Assembly (NCBI RefSeq): GCF_900107925.1 | Contig: NZ_FNUJ01000007.1 | Span: 62,001-126,000, forward strand | From: Amycolatopsis pretoriensis | GTDB taxonomy: Bacteria > Actinomycetota > Actinomycetes > Mycobacteriales > Pseudonocardiaceae | Length of the DNA: 64,000 nucleotides | Direction: 5' to 3' | Shown: piece by piece, positions 45,887-54,778 of the stretch | How positions within the stretch are numbered: the first letter of the stretch is position 1 | How the letters are laid out: each line of letters starts with the position of its first letter | Program-made: the position numbers and the translations under genes | The notes under the pieces: generated by a model | What the model was told of the DNA's origin: nothing | Database searches by the model: none | Seen by the model: only the letters and a program-made list of their open reading frames with translations

Positions 45887-45929
45887 GTCAGTCCAGGGGA
45901 GGACTCCAGGGTCCGGCCCCTGGGCTGAC
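45887..45929 (+). terminator. Protease gene terminator
   Basis: 13-base arms at 45887-45899 and 45917-45929 pair with one mismatch, five bases after the protease stop. Confidence 0.75.
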
Positions 45930-45962
45930 GTCCGCGTCCACTCACGAGGCCACGCTCGGACC

Positions 45963-47342
45963 ATGCGGAAATCGTTGGTACTCCTGGCTTTCCTGCCCCT
46001 GCTCGCCGCACCTCCGGCGGACGCGTCGCCGAGTCTCGAGTGGACGACGCCGTGCCCGGACTACGGCAGGTCGCCGTCGCCCACGGCCGGGCTCGAATGC
46101 GCGACCCTGCGCGTTCCGCTCGACTACGCGCACCCCGGACGCACCATCGAGCTGACGATCTCGCGGCACGCCGGCGTTCCCGGCAAGCGGCGCGGGGTCT
46201 TGCTGATGAACCCGGGCGGCCCGGGCAGTCCCGGGCTCGCCATGCCCGCCCAGCTGGTGCAGCGGATGGGCGCGTCGGGCCTGCCGGACGCCTACGACGT
46301 CATCGGGTTCGACCCGCGCGGCACCACCTACAGCACGCCCGTGACGTGCGCGATGACGCCCGAACAGCGCGGCTCGGTGCTGGGACCGTACGCGGACGGC
46401 CGACGTGACGTCGTCGCGACCGCGGCCGAGGCGCGGGCCGTGGCGAAGCAGTGCGGTGATGCGTCCACAAAGGACTTGCTGCCGCACATGACGACCGCGA
46501 ACACCGCGCGTGACCTGGATCGGATCCGGGAAGCGCTGGGGGAGCGGAAGATCTCCTACTACGGCGTCTCGTACGGCAGCTACCTCGGTGCCGCCTACGC
46601 GTCGATGTTCCCGGACCGCGGCGACCGGATCGTGCTCGACAGCGTCCTCGGCCCGGCCGGTCTCGACGTCCGTGCGAACCAGCGCTTCGCCGAAGGCTTC
46701 GACGACCGGTTCCCGGACTTCGCCGCCTGGGCCGCCGCCCGCGACGACGTCTACCACCTGGGGCGGACACCCGCGGCGGTGACGGCGAAGTTCGCCGAGC
46801 TGGCCGCCGTCCGCGGACCGGAGTTCCGCGCGAACACGTGGAACGGGCTGTACGACGACGCGTTCTTCCCCGCGCTCGCGGCCGAGTGGGCGGGCACCGC
46901 TCGGGCGGCCGCGGGCCCGCTCGACGGCGACAACCACGCCGCCCTCCAGCTCCAGGTGCTCTGCAACGACTCGGACTGGCCCGAGCAGCTCGGTTACTAC
47001 CAGCGCGCGGTCGAGCGCGAACGGGCGCGGCACCCGATGTTCGGGCCGGCGGCGGCGAACGTGAACCCGTGCGCGTTCTGGCCGGTCGAGCGAGCCGAAC
47101 CGCCGGTGCGCGTCGGCGGTCCGGGGCCGGCCGACGTGCTGCTGGTGCAGAACGAGCGCGACCCGGCGACCCCGCTGTCCGGCGCCCGCGAAACGCGAGC
47201 GGCGTTCGGGAACCGGGCGCGGCTGGTGACCGTCGACGCGGGTGGGCACGGGGTTTTCACGCGGGACAACGCTTGCGGGAACGCGGCGGTGCTGGAGTAC
47301 CTGCGTGACGGCGTCTTCCCCGCGGCCGACCGTTCCTGCTGA
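45963..47342 (+). CDS. Secreted alpha/beta hydrolase, tripeptidyl aminopeptidase (TAP) type
   Basis: The 459-residue protein has a signal peptide (about 1-22) and the TAP/SlpD fold: VPLDYAHP at the start, oxyanion block LLMNPGGPGSPG, nucleophile GVSYG (S203), acid in QNERDPATP and histidine in GGHGVF. Relatives remove tripeptides from protein N-termini outside the cell. Together with the upstream protease it would digest external protein for amino-acid supply. Confidence 0.88.
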   Translation: MRKSLVLLAFLPLLAAPPADASPSLEWTTPCPDYGRSPSPTAGLECATLRVPLDYAHPGRTIELTISRHAGVPGKRRGVLLMNPGGPGSPGLAMPAQLVQRMGASGLPDAYDVIGFDPRGTTYSTPVTCAMTPEQRGSVLGPYADGRRDVVATAAEARAVAKQCGDASTKDLLPHMTTANTARDLDRIREALGERKISYYGVSYGSYLGAAYASMFPDRGDRIVLDSVLGPAGLDVRANQRFAEGFDDRFPDFAAWAAARDDVYHLGRTPAAVTAKFAELAAVRGPEFRANTWNGLYDDAFFPALAAEWAGTARAAAGPLDGDNHAALQLQVLCNDSDWPEQLGYYQRAVERERARHPMFGPAAANVNPCAFWPVERAEPPVRVGGPGPADVLLVQNERDPATPLSGARETRAAFGNRARLVTVDAGGHGVFTRDNACGNAAVLEYLRDGVFPAADRSC

Positions 47343-48836
<1,494 letters not shown>

Positions 48837-49610
48837 CTAGGCCCCGGCGCCGCCGTCGACCGGCACGATCGCCCCGGTCACCATGGCCGCGCGGTCGCTG
48901 AGCAGCCACGCGGCCGCTTCGGCGACCTCGCGGGGTTCGGCCATGCGCCCGAGCGGGATCGAGGCGGTGATCTGCTTGACGACGCCGGGTGAGGCCGCTT
49001 CCCACGCGTCGATCATGTCCGTGGCGGTCCCGCCCGGGGTGATGCCGTTGACCCGGATGCCGTGCGGGCCCCAGGTCACGGCCGCGGTCTCGGTGAGGCT
49101 GTTCAGCGCGCGCTTCATGGCGCCGTAGGCGGGCAGGGCGGGGTTGGCGCGGCGGCTGCCGATGCTGGAGGTGTTCACGATCGCCCCGCCGGTGCCGCGG
49201 CGCATGAGCTCCGCTTCGGCGGCCATGGCGGTCCAGTGCGCGCGGAAGTTCACCGCGAACTGCTCGTCGATGTCCTCCTCGGCGGTCGTCTCGAGCGGGC
49301 CGGGCCGCTGGATGGCGGCGCCGTTGTTGAACGCCCCGTCGAGACGGCCGTGGAGCCGCTCGACGCGGGCGACGGCGGCCCGGATGCTCGCGGGGTCGGC
49401 CAGGTCCAGCGCGACCGTGTCGGCGGTGCCACCCGTGTCGCGGATCTCGCCGGCGACGCGGTCGAGGGCCTCGGTGCCGCGCGAGGCCAGCACGACGGCC
49501 GCGCCTTCCCGGGCGAAGAGACGGGCCGCGGCCGCGCCGATGCCGCGGCTGGCGCCGGTGATGAGGACGACCTTGCCGGTGAGCAGGCCGATCGGGTTCG
49601 TGTTCGTCAT
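48837..49610 (-). CDS. SDR-family oxidoreductase
   Basis: The 257-residue protein has TGASRGIG (about 18-25), NNGAA, the serine in VNTSSIGS, Y-x-x-x-K as YGAMK, and the PGGTATDM substrate loop. It is divergent from an XRE/MmyB-type regulator (87 bp between starts), the usual arrangement in which the regulator controls the dehydrogenase. The substrate is unknown. The stop codons of this gene and aroG are adjacent. Confidence 0.9.
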   Translation of the reverse strand: MTNTNPIGLLTGKVVLITGASRGIGAAAARLFAREGAAVVLASRGTEALDRVAGEIRDTGGTADTVALDLADPASIRAAVARVERLHGRLDGAFNNGAAIQRPGPLETTAEEDIDEQFAVNFRAHWTAMAAEAELMRRGTGGAIVNTSSIGSRRANPALPAYGAMKRALNSLTETAAVTWGPHGIRVNGITPGGTATDMIDAWEAASPGVVKQITASIPLGRMAEPREVAEAAAWLLSDRAAMVTGAIVPVDGGAGA

Positions 49611-49696
49611 GCTGCCGACGCTGCCCCGGTCCGCGCCCCGGAGGCAGGCACAAGCCGTACCAGGATCCGGCGCCGGACCCTCCGCATACTGGTGAG

Positions 49697-50524
49697 GTGG
49701 ACAAACAAGAGCTCGGGGCGTTCCTCCGCAGCCGTCGTGAGCGGCTGCGGCCGCAGGACGTCGGCCTGCCCGCCGGGCCGCGCCGGCGGACGCCGGGCCT
49801 GCGCCGCGAGGAGGTAGCGGTGCTCGCGCACATCTCCACCGAGTACTACGTCCGCCTCGAGCAGGGCCGGGCACCGCGTCCGTCGGGCGAGGTCCTGGCC
49901 GGGATCGCCGAGGCCCTGCGGCTGACCGACGCCGAGTCCGCGCACCTGCACGTCGTGGCGGGGACCGCGCCGGTCCGGAGCGGCCTGCACCGCCGGGACG
50001 TGCGGCCCAGCATCCTCGCGCTGCTGCGGCGGCTGCCGCAGACGGCCGCCATCGTCATCTCGGCGACGTTCGAGGTGCTGGCGTGGAACGACCTCGCGGC
50101 GGCGCTCATGGAGGACTTCGCCGGTCTCCCGCCCGAGCGGCGCAACCTCGCCCGCAAGGCGTTCCTCGGACCGGCCGAGCCGCCGTACGGGATATCCGAC
50201 GCGGCCGAGTTCCGGCTCACGGTCGTCATGGAACTGCGCGCCACGCTGGCCCGCTATCCCGCGGATCCGGCGGTGCGCGGGCTGGTCGACGAGCTGCGCG
50301 CGGGCAGCGCCGACTTCGCCCGGCTGTGGGAGCGGCACGACGTCCAGGCGACGCCGGTGCTCACGAAGACGTTCCGCCACCCGGCCGTGGGCGAGGTGAC
50401 CGTCGACTGCGACTCCCTCGCCCTGCCCGAGTCCGACCAGCACCTGGTGCTGTACACGGCGCCGCCCGGTTCTCGCGGCGCCGAGGCGCTGGCGTTCCTG
50501 GAAGTGGTGGGCGTCGCCCCCTGA
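49697..50524 (+). CDS. XRE-family regulator with MmyB ligand domain
   Basis: The 275-residue protein has an N-terminal helix-turn-helix (LGAFLRSRRERLRPQDVGLP, LRREEVAVLAHISTEYYVRL then EQGRAPRPS, about 6-64) and a PAS-like MmyB domain (AIVISATFEVLAWNDLAAAL, RYPADPAVRGLVDELRAGS, FRHPAVGEVTVDCDSLALPE, YTAPPGS). MmyB domains bind fatty-acid-like ligands. GTG 49697 has CATACT (49685-49690) six bases upstream. It probably controls the divergent SDR. Confidence 0.92.
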   Translation: MDKQELGAFLRSRRERLRPQDVGLPAGPRRRTPGLRREEVAVLAHISTEYYVRLEQGRAPRPSGEVLAGIAEALRLTDAESAHLHVVAGTAPVRSGLHRRDVRPSILALLRRLPQTAAIVISATFEVLAWNDLAAALMEDFAGLPPERRNLARKAFLGPAEPPYGISDAAEFRLTVVMELRATLARYPADPAVRGLVDELRAGSADFARLWERHDVQATPVLTKTFRHPAVGEVTVDCDSLALPESDQHLVLYTAPPGSRGAEALAFLEVVGVAP

Positions 50525-50525
50525 G

Positions 50526-51842
50526 TCAGGAGGCGTCGACCAGCCGGGCCGCGGACTTCAGCACCGCGTCCCGCAGGGAACCCACGTCCGGGACCGCCTC
50601 GCCGTTGACCTGCAGTCCGATGTGGACCGAGTCGCGGTAGGTCGCCACCGCGATGCCGACCGCGTGGCGCGGGGCCAGCGGGACGAAGGGGTACACCTCG
50701 GCCAGCCGGGCGCCGCCGAGGGACAGCCGGGCCGGGGGCACCGGGACCGTCGTGATCACCAGGTCGAACAGCATCGGCGCGGCCAGGCCCGCCGTGCGCG
50801 TGCCCAGGCGGTGCAGCAGCGGCGGGACGCGGCCGGCCAGCAGCGGCAACGCGCCGGCGCCGCGGCTCGGGCCCGCCGCCTTGTTGCGGGTCATCGCCCG
50901 GCGGACCACGCGCAGCCGCTCGACCGGGTCGTCCTCGCCGACCGGCAGGTCGCACAGGTACCCCGACAGCTTGTTGCCGCCGAGCTGGTCGCCCGCCCGG
51001 CCGCGCACGCTCACCGGGATCAGCGCGCGCAGCGTGCGCCCGTCGGCGCGGTGGCCGCGGTTCACCAGCCATTCGCGCAGTGCGCCGGAAAGCACCGCCA
51101 GCACGACGTCGTTGGTCGTGCCGCCGTGGGCCTTGCGCACGCGGCGCAGCTCGCTCAGCGGCAGCCGGACGAACCCGAGCCGGCGCTCGGCCGACTGCGG
51201 CGCCGACACCGGCGACAGCGGCGGCCGCGCGGCCCGCACGAGCGACGACGCGATCCCGGCCGTCTCGTTCGCCTGGCCCCAGACCGTGCCCAGCGCGCCC
51301 TTCACGGTGTCCAAAGTGGACCGCGGTGCCGGGATCCGCGGGGTCGGAGCGGATATCCGCTCCGGCAGCTTGACGCCGTCGAGCAGGCCGGCCGCGACCG
51401 CGTACGCGCCGGCGCCGTCGGTGAGCGCGTGGTGGAGTTTCAGCAGCAGAGCGAACTTCCCGTCCGGCAGCCCGGTCACCAGGGTGAGGTGCCACAGCGG
51501 CCGCGAGGTGTCGAGCGGCTCGGCGATCCACCGCGACGCGTACGCCGCGAGCGGGTCCGGTTCGTACAGTGAGCTGAGCGTCGCGTGGTGGACGTGGTCG
51601 GCGGCGTCGAAGCCGGGGTCGTCGGCCCAGCTGGCCGAGCCCGGCGGGAACAGCTCCGCGCGGGCGCGCTGGCGCAGCTTCGGCAGCCGCGCGGCGCGCT
51701 CGGCCAGCACCGCGGTCAGCGCGGCGGGGTCCACCGGGCCGCGGGCGGTGAAGGTGACCACCGCCCCCATGTGCATCGGGGAGTTTTCGCTTTCCAGGCA
51801 CAGGAAAGCGACGTCGAGTGCGCTGAGCGGCGAGCCTGCCAT
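50526..51842 (-). CDS. Wax ester synthase / diacylglycerol acyltransferase (WS/DGAT)
   Basis: The enzyme of 438 residues transfers acyl groups from CoA to diacylglycerol or fatty alcohols, making storage lipid. It has the catalytic HHxxxDG motif as HHALTDG (137-143), the N-terminal LSALDVAFL block, and the conserved NDVVLAVLSGALREWL and PxSVR segments. The stop almost touches the converging MmyB regulator gene (2 bp). GGAAAGG precedes ATG 51842. Confidence 0.93.
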   Translation of the reverse strand: MAGSPLSALDVAFLCLESENSPMHMGAVVTFTARGPVDPAALTAVLAERAARLPKLRQRARAELFPPGSASWADDPGFDAADHVHHATLSSLYEPDPLAAYASRWIAEPLDTSRPLWHLTLVTGLPDGKFALLLKLHHALTDGAGAYAVAAGLLDGVKLPERISAPTPRIPAPRSTLDTVKGALGTVWGQANETAGIASSLVRAARPPLSPVSAPQSAERRLGFVRLPLSELRRVRKAHGGTTNDVVLAVLSGALREWLVNRGHRADGRTLRALIPVSVRGRAGDQLGGNKLSGYLCDLPVGEDDPVERLRVVRRAMTRNKAAGPSRGAGALPLLAGRVPPLLHRLGTRTAGLAAPMLFDLVITTVPVPPARLSLGGARLAEVYPFVPLAPRHAVGIAVATYRDSVHIGLQVNGEAVPDVGSLRDAVLKSAARLVDAS

Positions 51843-51984
51843 GGGCGACCTTTCCGGGTTCGCGGGTGTGCACGGCCACGTGCGTCGGAAGGGGAGGAAC
51901 CCACCACACCAGCCCGACGTGACAGCCGGGTGGTCGAAGTGTTTCCACGACGCTAACTACCCACCCCGTTCATCCATTCGAGAT

Positions 51985-52008
51985 ACCCCGGGCGCCGGTG
52001 CCCGGGGT
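51985..52008 (-). terminator. Hairpin after the 52028 gene
   Basis: Perfect 9-bp GC-rich arms (51985-51993 and 52000-52008) with a six-base loop, 20 bases past the stop of the gene at 52028-52732 and upstream of the WS/DGAT gene. Confidence 0.6.
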
Positions 52009-52027
52009 CACAGATCAAGAAAAACGT

Positions 52028-52732
52028 TCAGCTTTCCGGCGCAGGCGGGGGTTCTTCCGCCCGGGCCACGGCGGTCCCCCATTCGGGGGTGAGCGCCACC
52101 TGCTTGCCGACGCGGCGCACCGGCAGGCCGTTCACCTGCCGCTTGCCGAGCCCCGGCCAGATCTCCGCGGCGTCCTTCGCCGCGGCCCGGATCGCGCCGC
52201 CGTCGAGGGTCGTGCGCGTCTCGGGGATTTCGCGGTCGGTCCACTGGACGACCAGCTTCAGCGGGCCGGCCGGCGGGAGCGGCCACAGGAACACTTCGTG
52301 CTCGACGGCGAAGCGCGTGCCGCCGACGGGGTGCGCCCGCAGCACCGGTTCCTCCGGTTCGGACGCCGACGGCACCGAGACGGCCTCGGAGCTCGCCCGG
52401 CTGCCGTCGGCGTAGAGCACGCCGACGAGCAGCCCGTTGTAGTCGGGTTTGCGCCGGTGGTCGATCAGGCCCTCGGCGGGGTCGTCGACCAGGCTGTCGC
52501 GCGAGTACACGGTGATGCGCAGGGTGAGCGCCTGCGGCCACACCTCGACCGCCCGGAGCGCCACGATCGTGCGCTCGGAGCGGCCCAGCGGCTGCGCCAG
52601 GGGCAGCACGGCCGGGACGATGTGTTCACGTGGGGGATCGGTCCAGTGCCGGCCGTTGAACGCGTACAGCTCCTGTTCCGGGACGGGGAACAGGGGACGC
52701 TCGCGGGGACCGCCGGTGAAGAAGCCGCTCAT
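52028..52732 (-). CDS. Conserved hypothetical protein
   Basis: The 234-residue soluble protein begins MSGFFTGGPRERPLFPVPEQ. It is beta-rich, with a tripartite pattern (HIVPAVLPLAQPLGRSERTI, FLWPLPPAGPLKLVVQWTDR) resembling a small sandwich domain. No catalytic motif, signal peptide or membrane segment is seen. ATG 52732 was chosen because the codons upstream are not coding-like and contain the hairpin repeats. I do not recognise the family. Confidence 0.65.
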   Translation of the reverse strand: MSGFFTGGPRERPLFPVPEQELYAFNGRHWTDPPREHIVPAVLPLAQPLGRSERTIVALRAVEVWPQALTLRITVYSRDSLVDDPAEGLIDHRRKPDYNGLLVGVLYADGSRASSEAVSVPSASEPEEPVLRAHPVGGTRFAVEHEVFLWPLPPAGPLKLVVQWTDREIPETRTTLDGGAIRAAAKDAAEIWPGLGKRQVNGLPVRRVGKQVALTPEWGTAVARAEEPPPAPES

Positions 52733-53007
52733 CGGTCGGCCCGCGACACGCTGTCCGGCACCATGCGCCCACGGTAGGACACCGGCCCGGGAATTGCCGC
52801 CCCCGAACGGGCGTACGGCCCTTGCCTCCCGTGATCCGGGACACAAGGGCCGTACGCAGCGTGATCCGCCGGTCGCGCACCGAGCGAGGCTCGCCCCCGC
52901 TCGCCCGGGTCGCCGACCGGTGCTGAAGGGCACCTTCCTCGCATGAGATGGGAGAAAGGTGCCCTTCAGCGCATCACATGAGACGAAGGTGCCCTTCAGC
53001 CCGCACG
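52733..53007. repeat. Intergenic hairpin-repeat cluster
   Basis: No gene is seen. One hairpin has perfect 14-bp arms (52811-52824 and 52844-52857) with a nested 4-bp stem. A second element, AAGGTGCCCTTCAG, occurs inverted at 52923-52936 and directly at 52956-52969 and 52986-52999, so either pair of opposite copies can form a 14-bp hairpin. The last copy is eight bases past the flotillin stop and may act as its terminator. Confidence 0.7.
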
Positions 53008-54513
53008 TCAGTCGGTCAGCTTGAGCTCGCCGTTCGACTGGGCCTGCTTCTCCAGTTCCTTCTCCGCCGGCTTGCCCATCGCGTCCATCAGCTGCCGGGC
53101 CAGGCCGAGGCCCGTCCCGCCGAGCGACAACGCCTTCGCGAACATGTCCGACATCCCGTCCGCGCCGTTGAGCACGACCATGTGGTCGACGTTGCCGAAC
53201 GCACTCGCGCCCGCCTCGACGATCTCCGGCCAGCGCTCGGCCAGCTGCTGCGCCACGACGGCTTCCTGGTTCTCCGCCAGCGCCGCCGCGCGGGCCTTGA
53301 TCGCGTCCGCCTCGGCGAGACCCTTCGCGCGGGCCGATTCGGCTTCCGCCAGGCCGCGCGCCTTCGCGGCCTCCGCCTCGGCCAGGCCGCGCGCCTTGGC
53401 CGCGGCCGCCTCCGCTTCACCGGTCGCCCGGGTCGCGCCGGCCGCCGCCTCCGCGCGGGCCTTCGTGGCCTGCGCCTCGGCCTCGGCCGCCGTCTTCACG
53501 CGCGTCGCGTCCGCCGCCGCCCGCAGCTCCGTCTCCTTCGCCTCGGCCTGCGCCTTCGCGATCGAAGCGTCACGAGCCGCGTCGGCCGTCGTACGCGTGT
53601 CGTACGCCTTCGCGTCGGCCGGCTTGCGGACCTGCGACTGCAGCCGCTGCTCGGCCAGCGCCGCTTCCAGCTCCGCCGCCCGCGTCTCCTGGACGACGAC
53701 CTCCTGGCGCGCGGTCGCCTCGGCCAGCGGCCCCGACTGCGACGCCTTCGCCCGCGCCTGGTCCACCTCGGCCTGGTAGCCGGCCTGCTGGATCTGGCTC
53801 TCGCGGACCGCGGCTGCCTTCTTCGCCGCGGAGACCTGCTCGACCTCGGCGGCCTCCTGGTCGCTGCGCGCCTCGGCGATGCGGGCCGACGCGGCGATCG
53901 CGGCGGCGTGCGGCTTGCCGAGGTTGGTGATGTAGCCCGACTCGTCGTCGATCTCCTGGATCTGCAGCGAGTCGACGATCAGCCCCAGCTTGATCATCTC
54001 CGTCGCCGAGGACTGCCGGACCTCGCCGGTCAGCGCGTCCCGGTTGTGGATCATCTCCTCGATGGTCAGCCCGCCCACGATCGAGCGCAGGTGCCCGGAG
54101 AACAGCTCGTGGATCGTGTCGTTCATGCCCTTCTGCTGGTCCAGGAACCGGCGGGCGGCGTTGGCGATCGAGGCGAAGTCGTCCCCGACCTTGTAGATGA
54201 CGACCGCTCGCACGGTGACCGGCAGCCCCTGCTTGGTGACGCACGAGACCTGCAGGTTGACACCGCGCGTGTCCAGCGACAGCCGGCGCGCGGTCTGGAA
54301 GCCGGGCAGGACGTTCACGCCGCGACCGGTGATGATCTTGAACCCCAGGCTGTCCGCGGTGTCCGCGCGGTCGACCCGGACGCCCAGCCCGGAGATGATC
54401 AGGGCTTCGTTCGGCTCGGCGACCTTGTACAGCAGCCGCAGGATCCCGAAGATCACCACCAGCGCGACGACGAGCCCACCTACCGAATACAGCAGGATTT
54501 CCACGAGACTCAT
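53008..54513 (-). CDS. Flotillin-family SPFH protein
   Basis: The 501-residue protein has an N-terminal membrane segment (about 5-28), an SPFH domain (about 30-210; RRLSLDTRGVNLQVSCVTKQ, AARRFLDQQKGMNDTIHELF then SGHLRSIVGGL), a long Ala/Glu/Lys coiled coil (about 215-420) with an internal repeat (E/DA-x-AKARGLAEAE), and a C-terminal oligomerisation region (GADGMSDMFAKALSLGGTG). Flotillins form membrane scaffolds. It follows the NfeD-like OB gene by 55 bp in a kinase operon, which suggests phosphorylation-controlled scaffold assembly. Confidence 0.92.
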   Translation of the reverse strand: MSLVEILLYSVGGLVVALVVIFGILRLLYKVAEPNEALIISGLGVRVDRADTADSLGFKIITGRGVNVLPGFQTARRLSLDTRGVNLQVSCVTKQGLPVTVRAVVIYKVGDDFASIANAARRFLDQQKGMNDTIHELFSGHLRSIVGGLTIEEMIHNRDALTGEVRQSSATEMIKLGLIVDSLQIQEIDDESGYITNLGKPHAAAIAASARIAEARSDQEAAEVEQVSAAKKAAAVRESQIQQAGYQAEVDQARAKASQSGPLAEATARQEVVVQETRAAELEAALAEQRLQSQVRKPADAKAYDTRTTADAARDASIAKAQAEAKETELRAAADATRVKTAAEAEAQATKARAEAAAGATRATGEAEAAAAKARGLAEAEAAKARGLAEAESARAKGLAEADAIKARAAALAENQEAVVAQQLAERWPEIVEAGASAFGNVDHMVVLNGADGMSDMFAKALSLGGTGLGLARQLMDAMGKPAEKELEKQAQSNGELKLTD

Positions 54514-54568
54514 GGCACCGACCCCCTCGCTCTTCTGTTGTGGGTGTGTTGGTGCCCCTTCGACGCCG

Positions 54569-54778
54569 TCAGCGGCTCAACGGTTGCCACCGCTCGACAT
54601 AAACCGTCCGCGGGGGTTCGAAGTCCACGACGAGCACCTGCGTGCCGGAGCTGAACGACTCGTCCGGGTCGGCCGGGTAGGCGTAGAACGCCTCCGTGCC
54701 GCCCCGAACGTTCAGCAGGACCTCGCCGATGAGGCCGGGGCCGATCGTGCCCGTGACGCGGCCTCGGCTGCCGATCAT
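54569..54778 (-). CDS. NfeD-like OB-fold small protein
   Basis: The 69-residue protein (MIGSRGRVTGTIGPGLIGEV ... GTQVLVVDFEPPRTVYVERW) matches the C-terminal OB domain of NfeD proteins, which are partners of flotillins in other bacteria. It lacks the protease and membrane parts, so it is a stand-alone domain. ATG 54778 overlaps the kinase stop as ATGA. It probably binds the flotillin encoded next. Confidence 0.78.
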   Translation of the reverse strand: MIGSRGRVTGTIGPGLIGEVLLNVRGGTEAFYAYPADPDESFSSGTQVLVVDFEPPRTVYVERWQPLSR

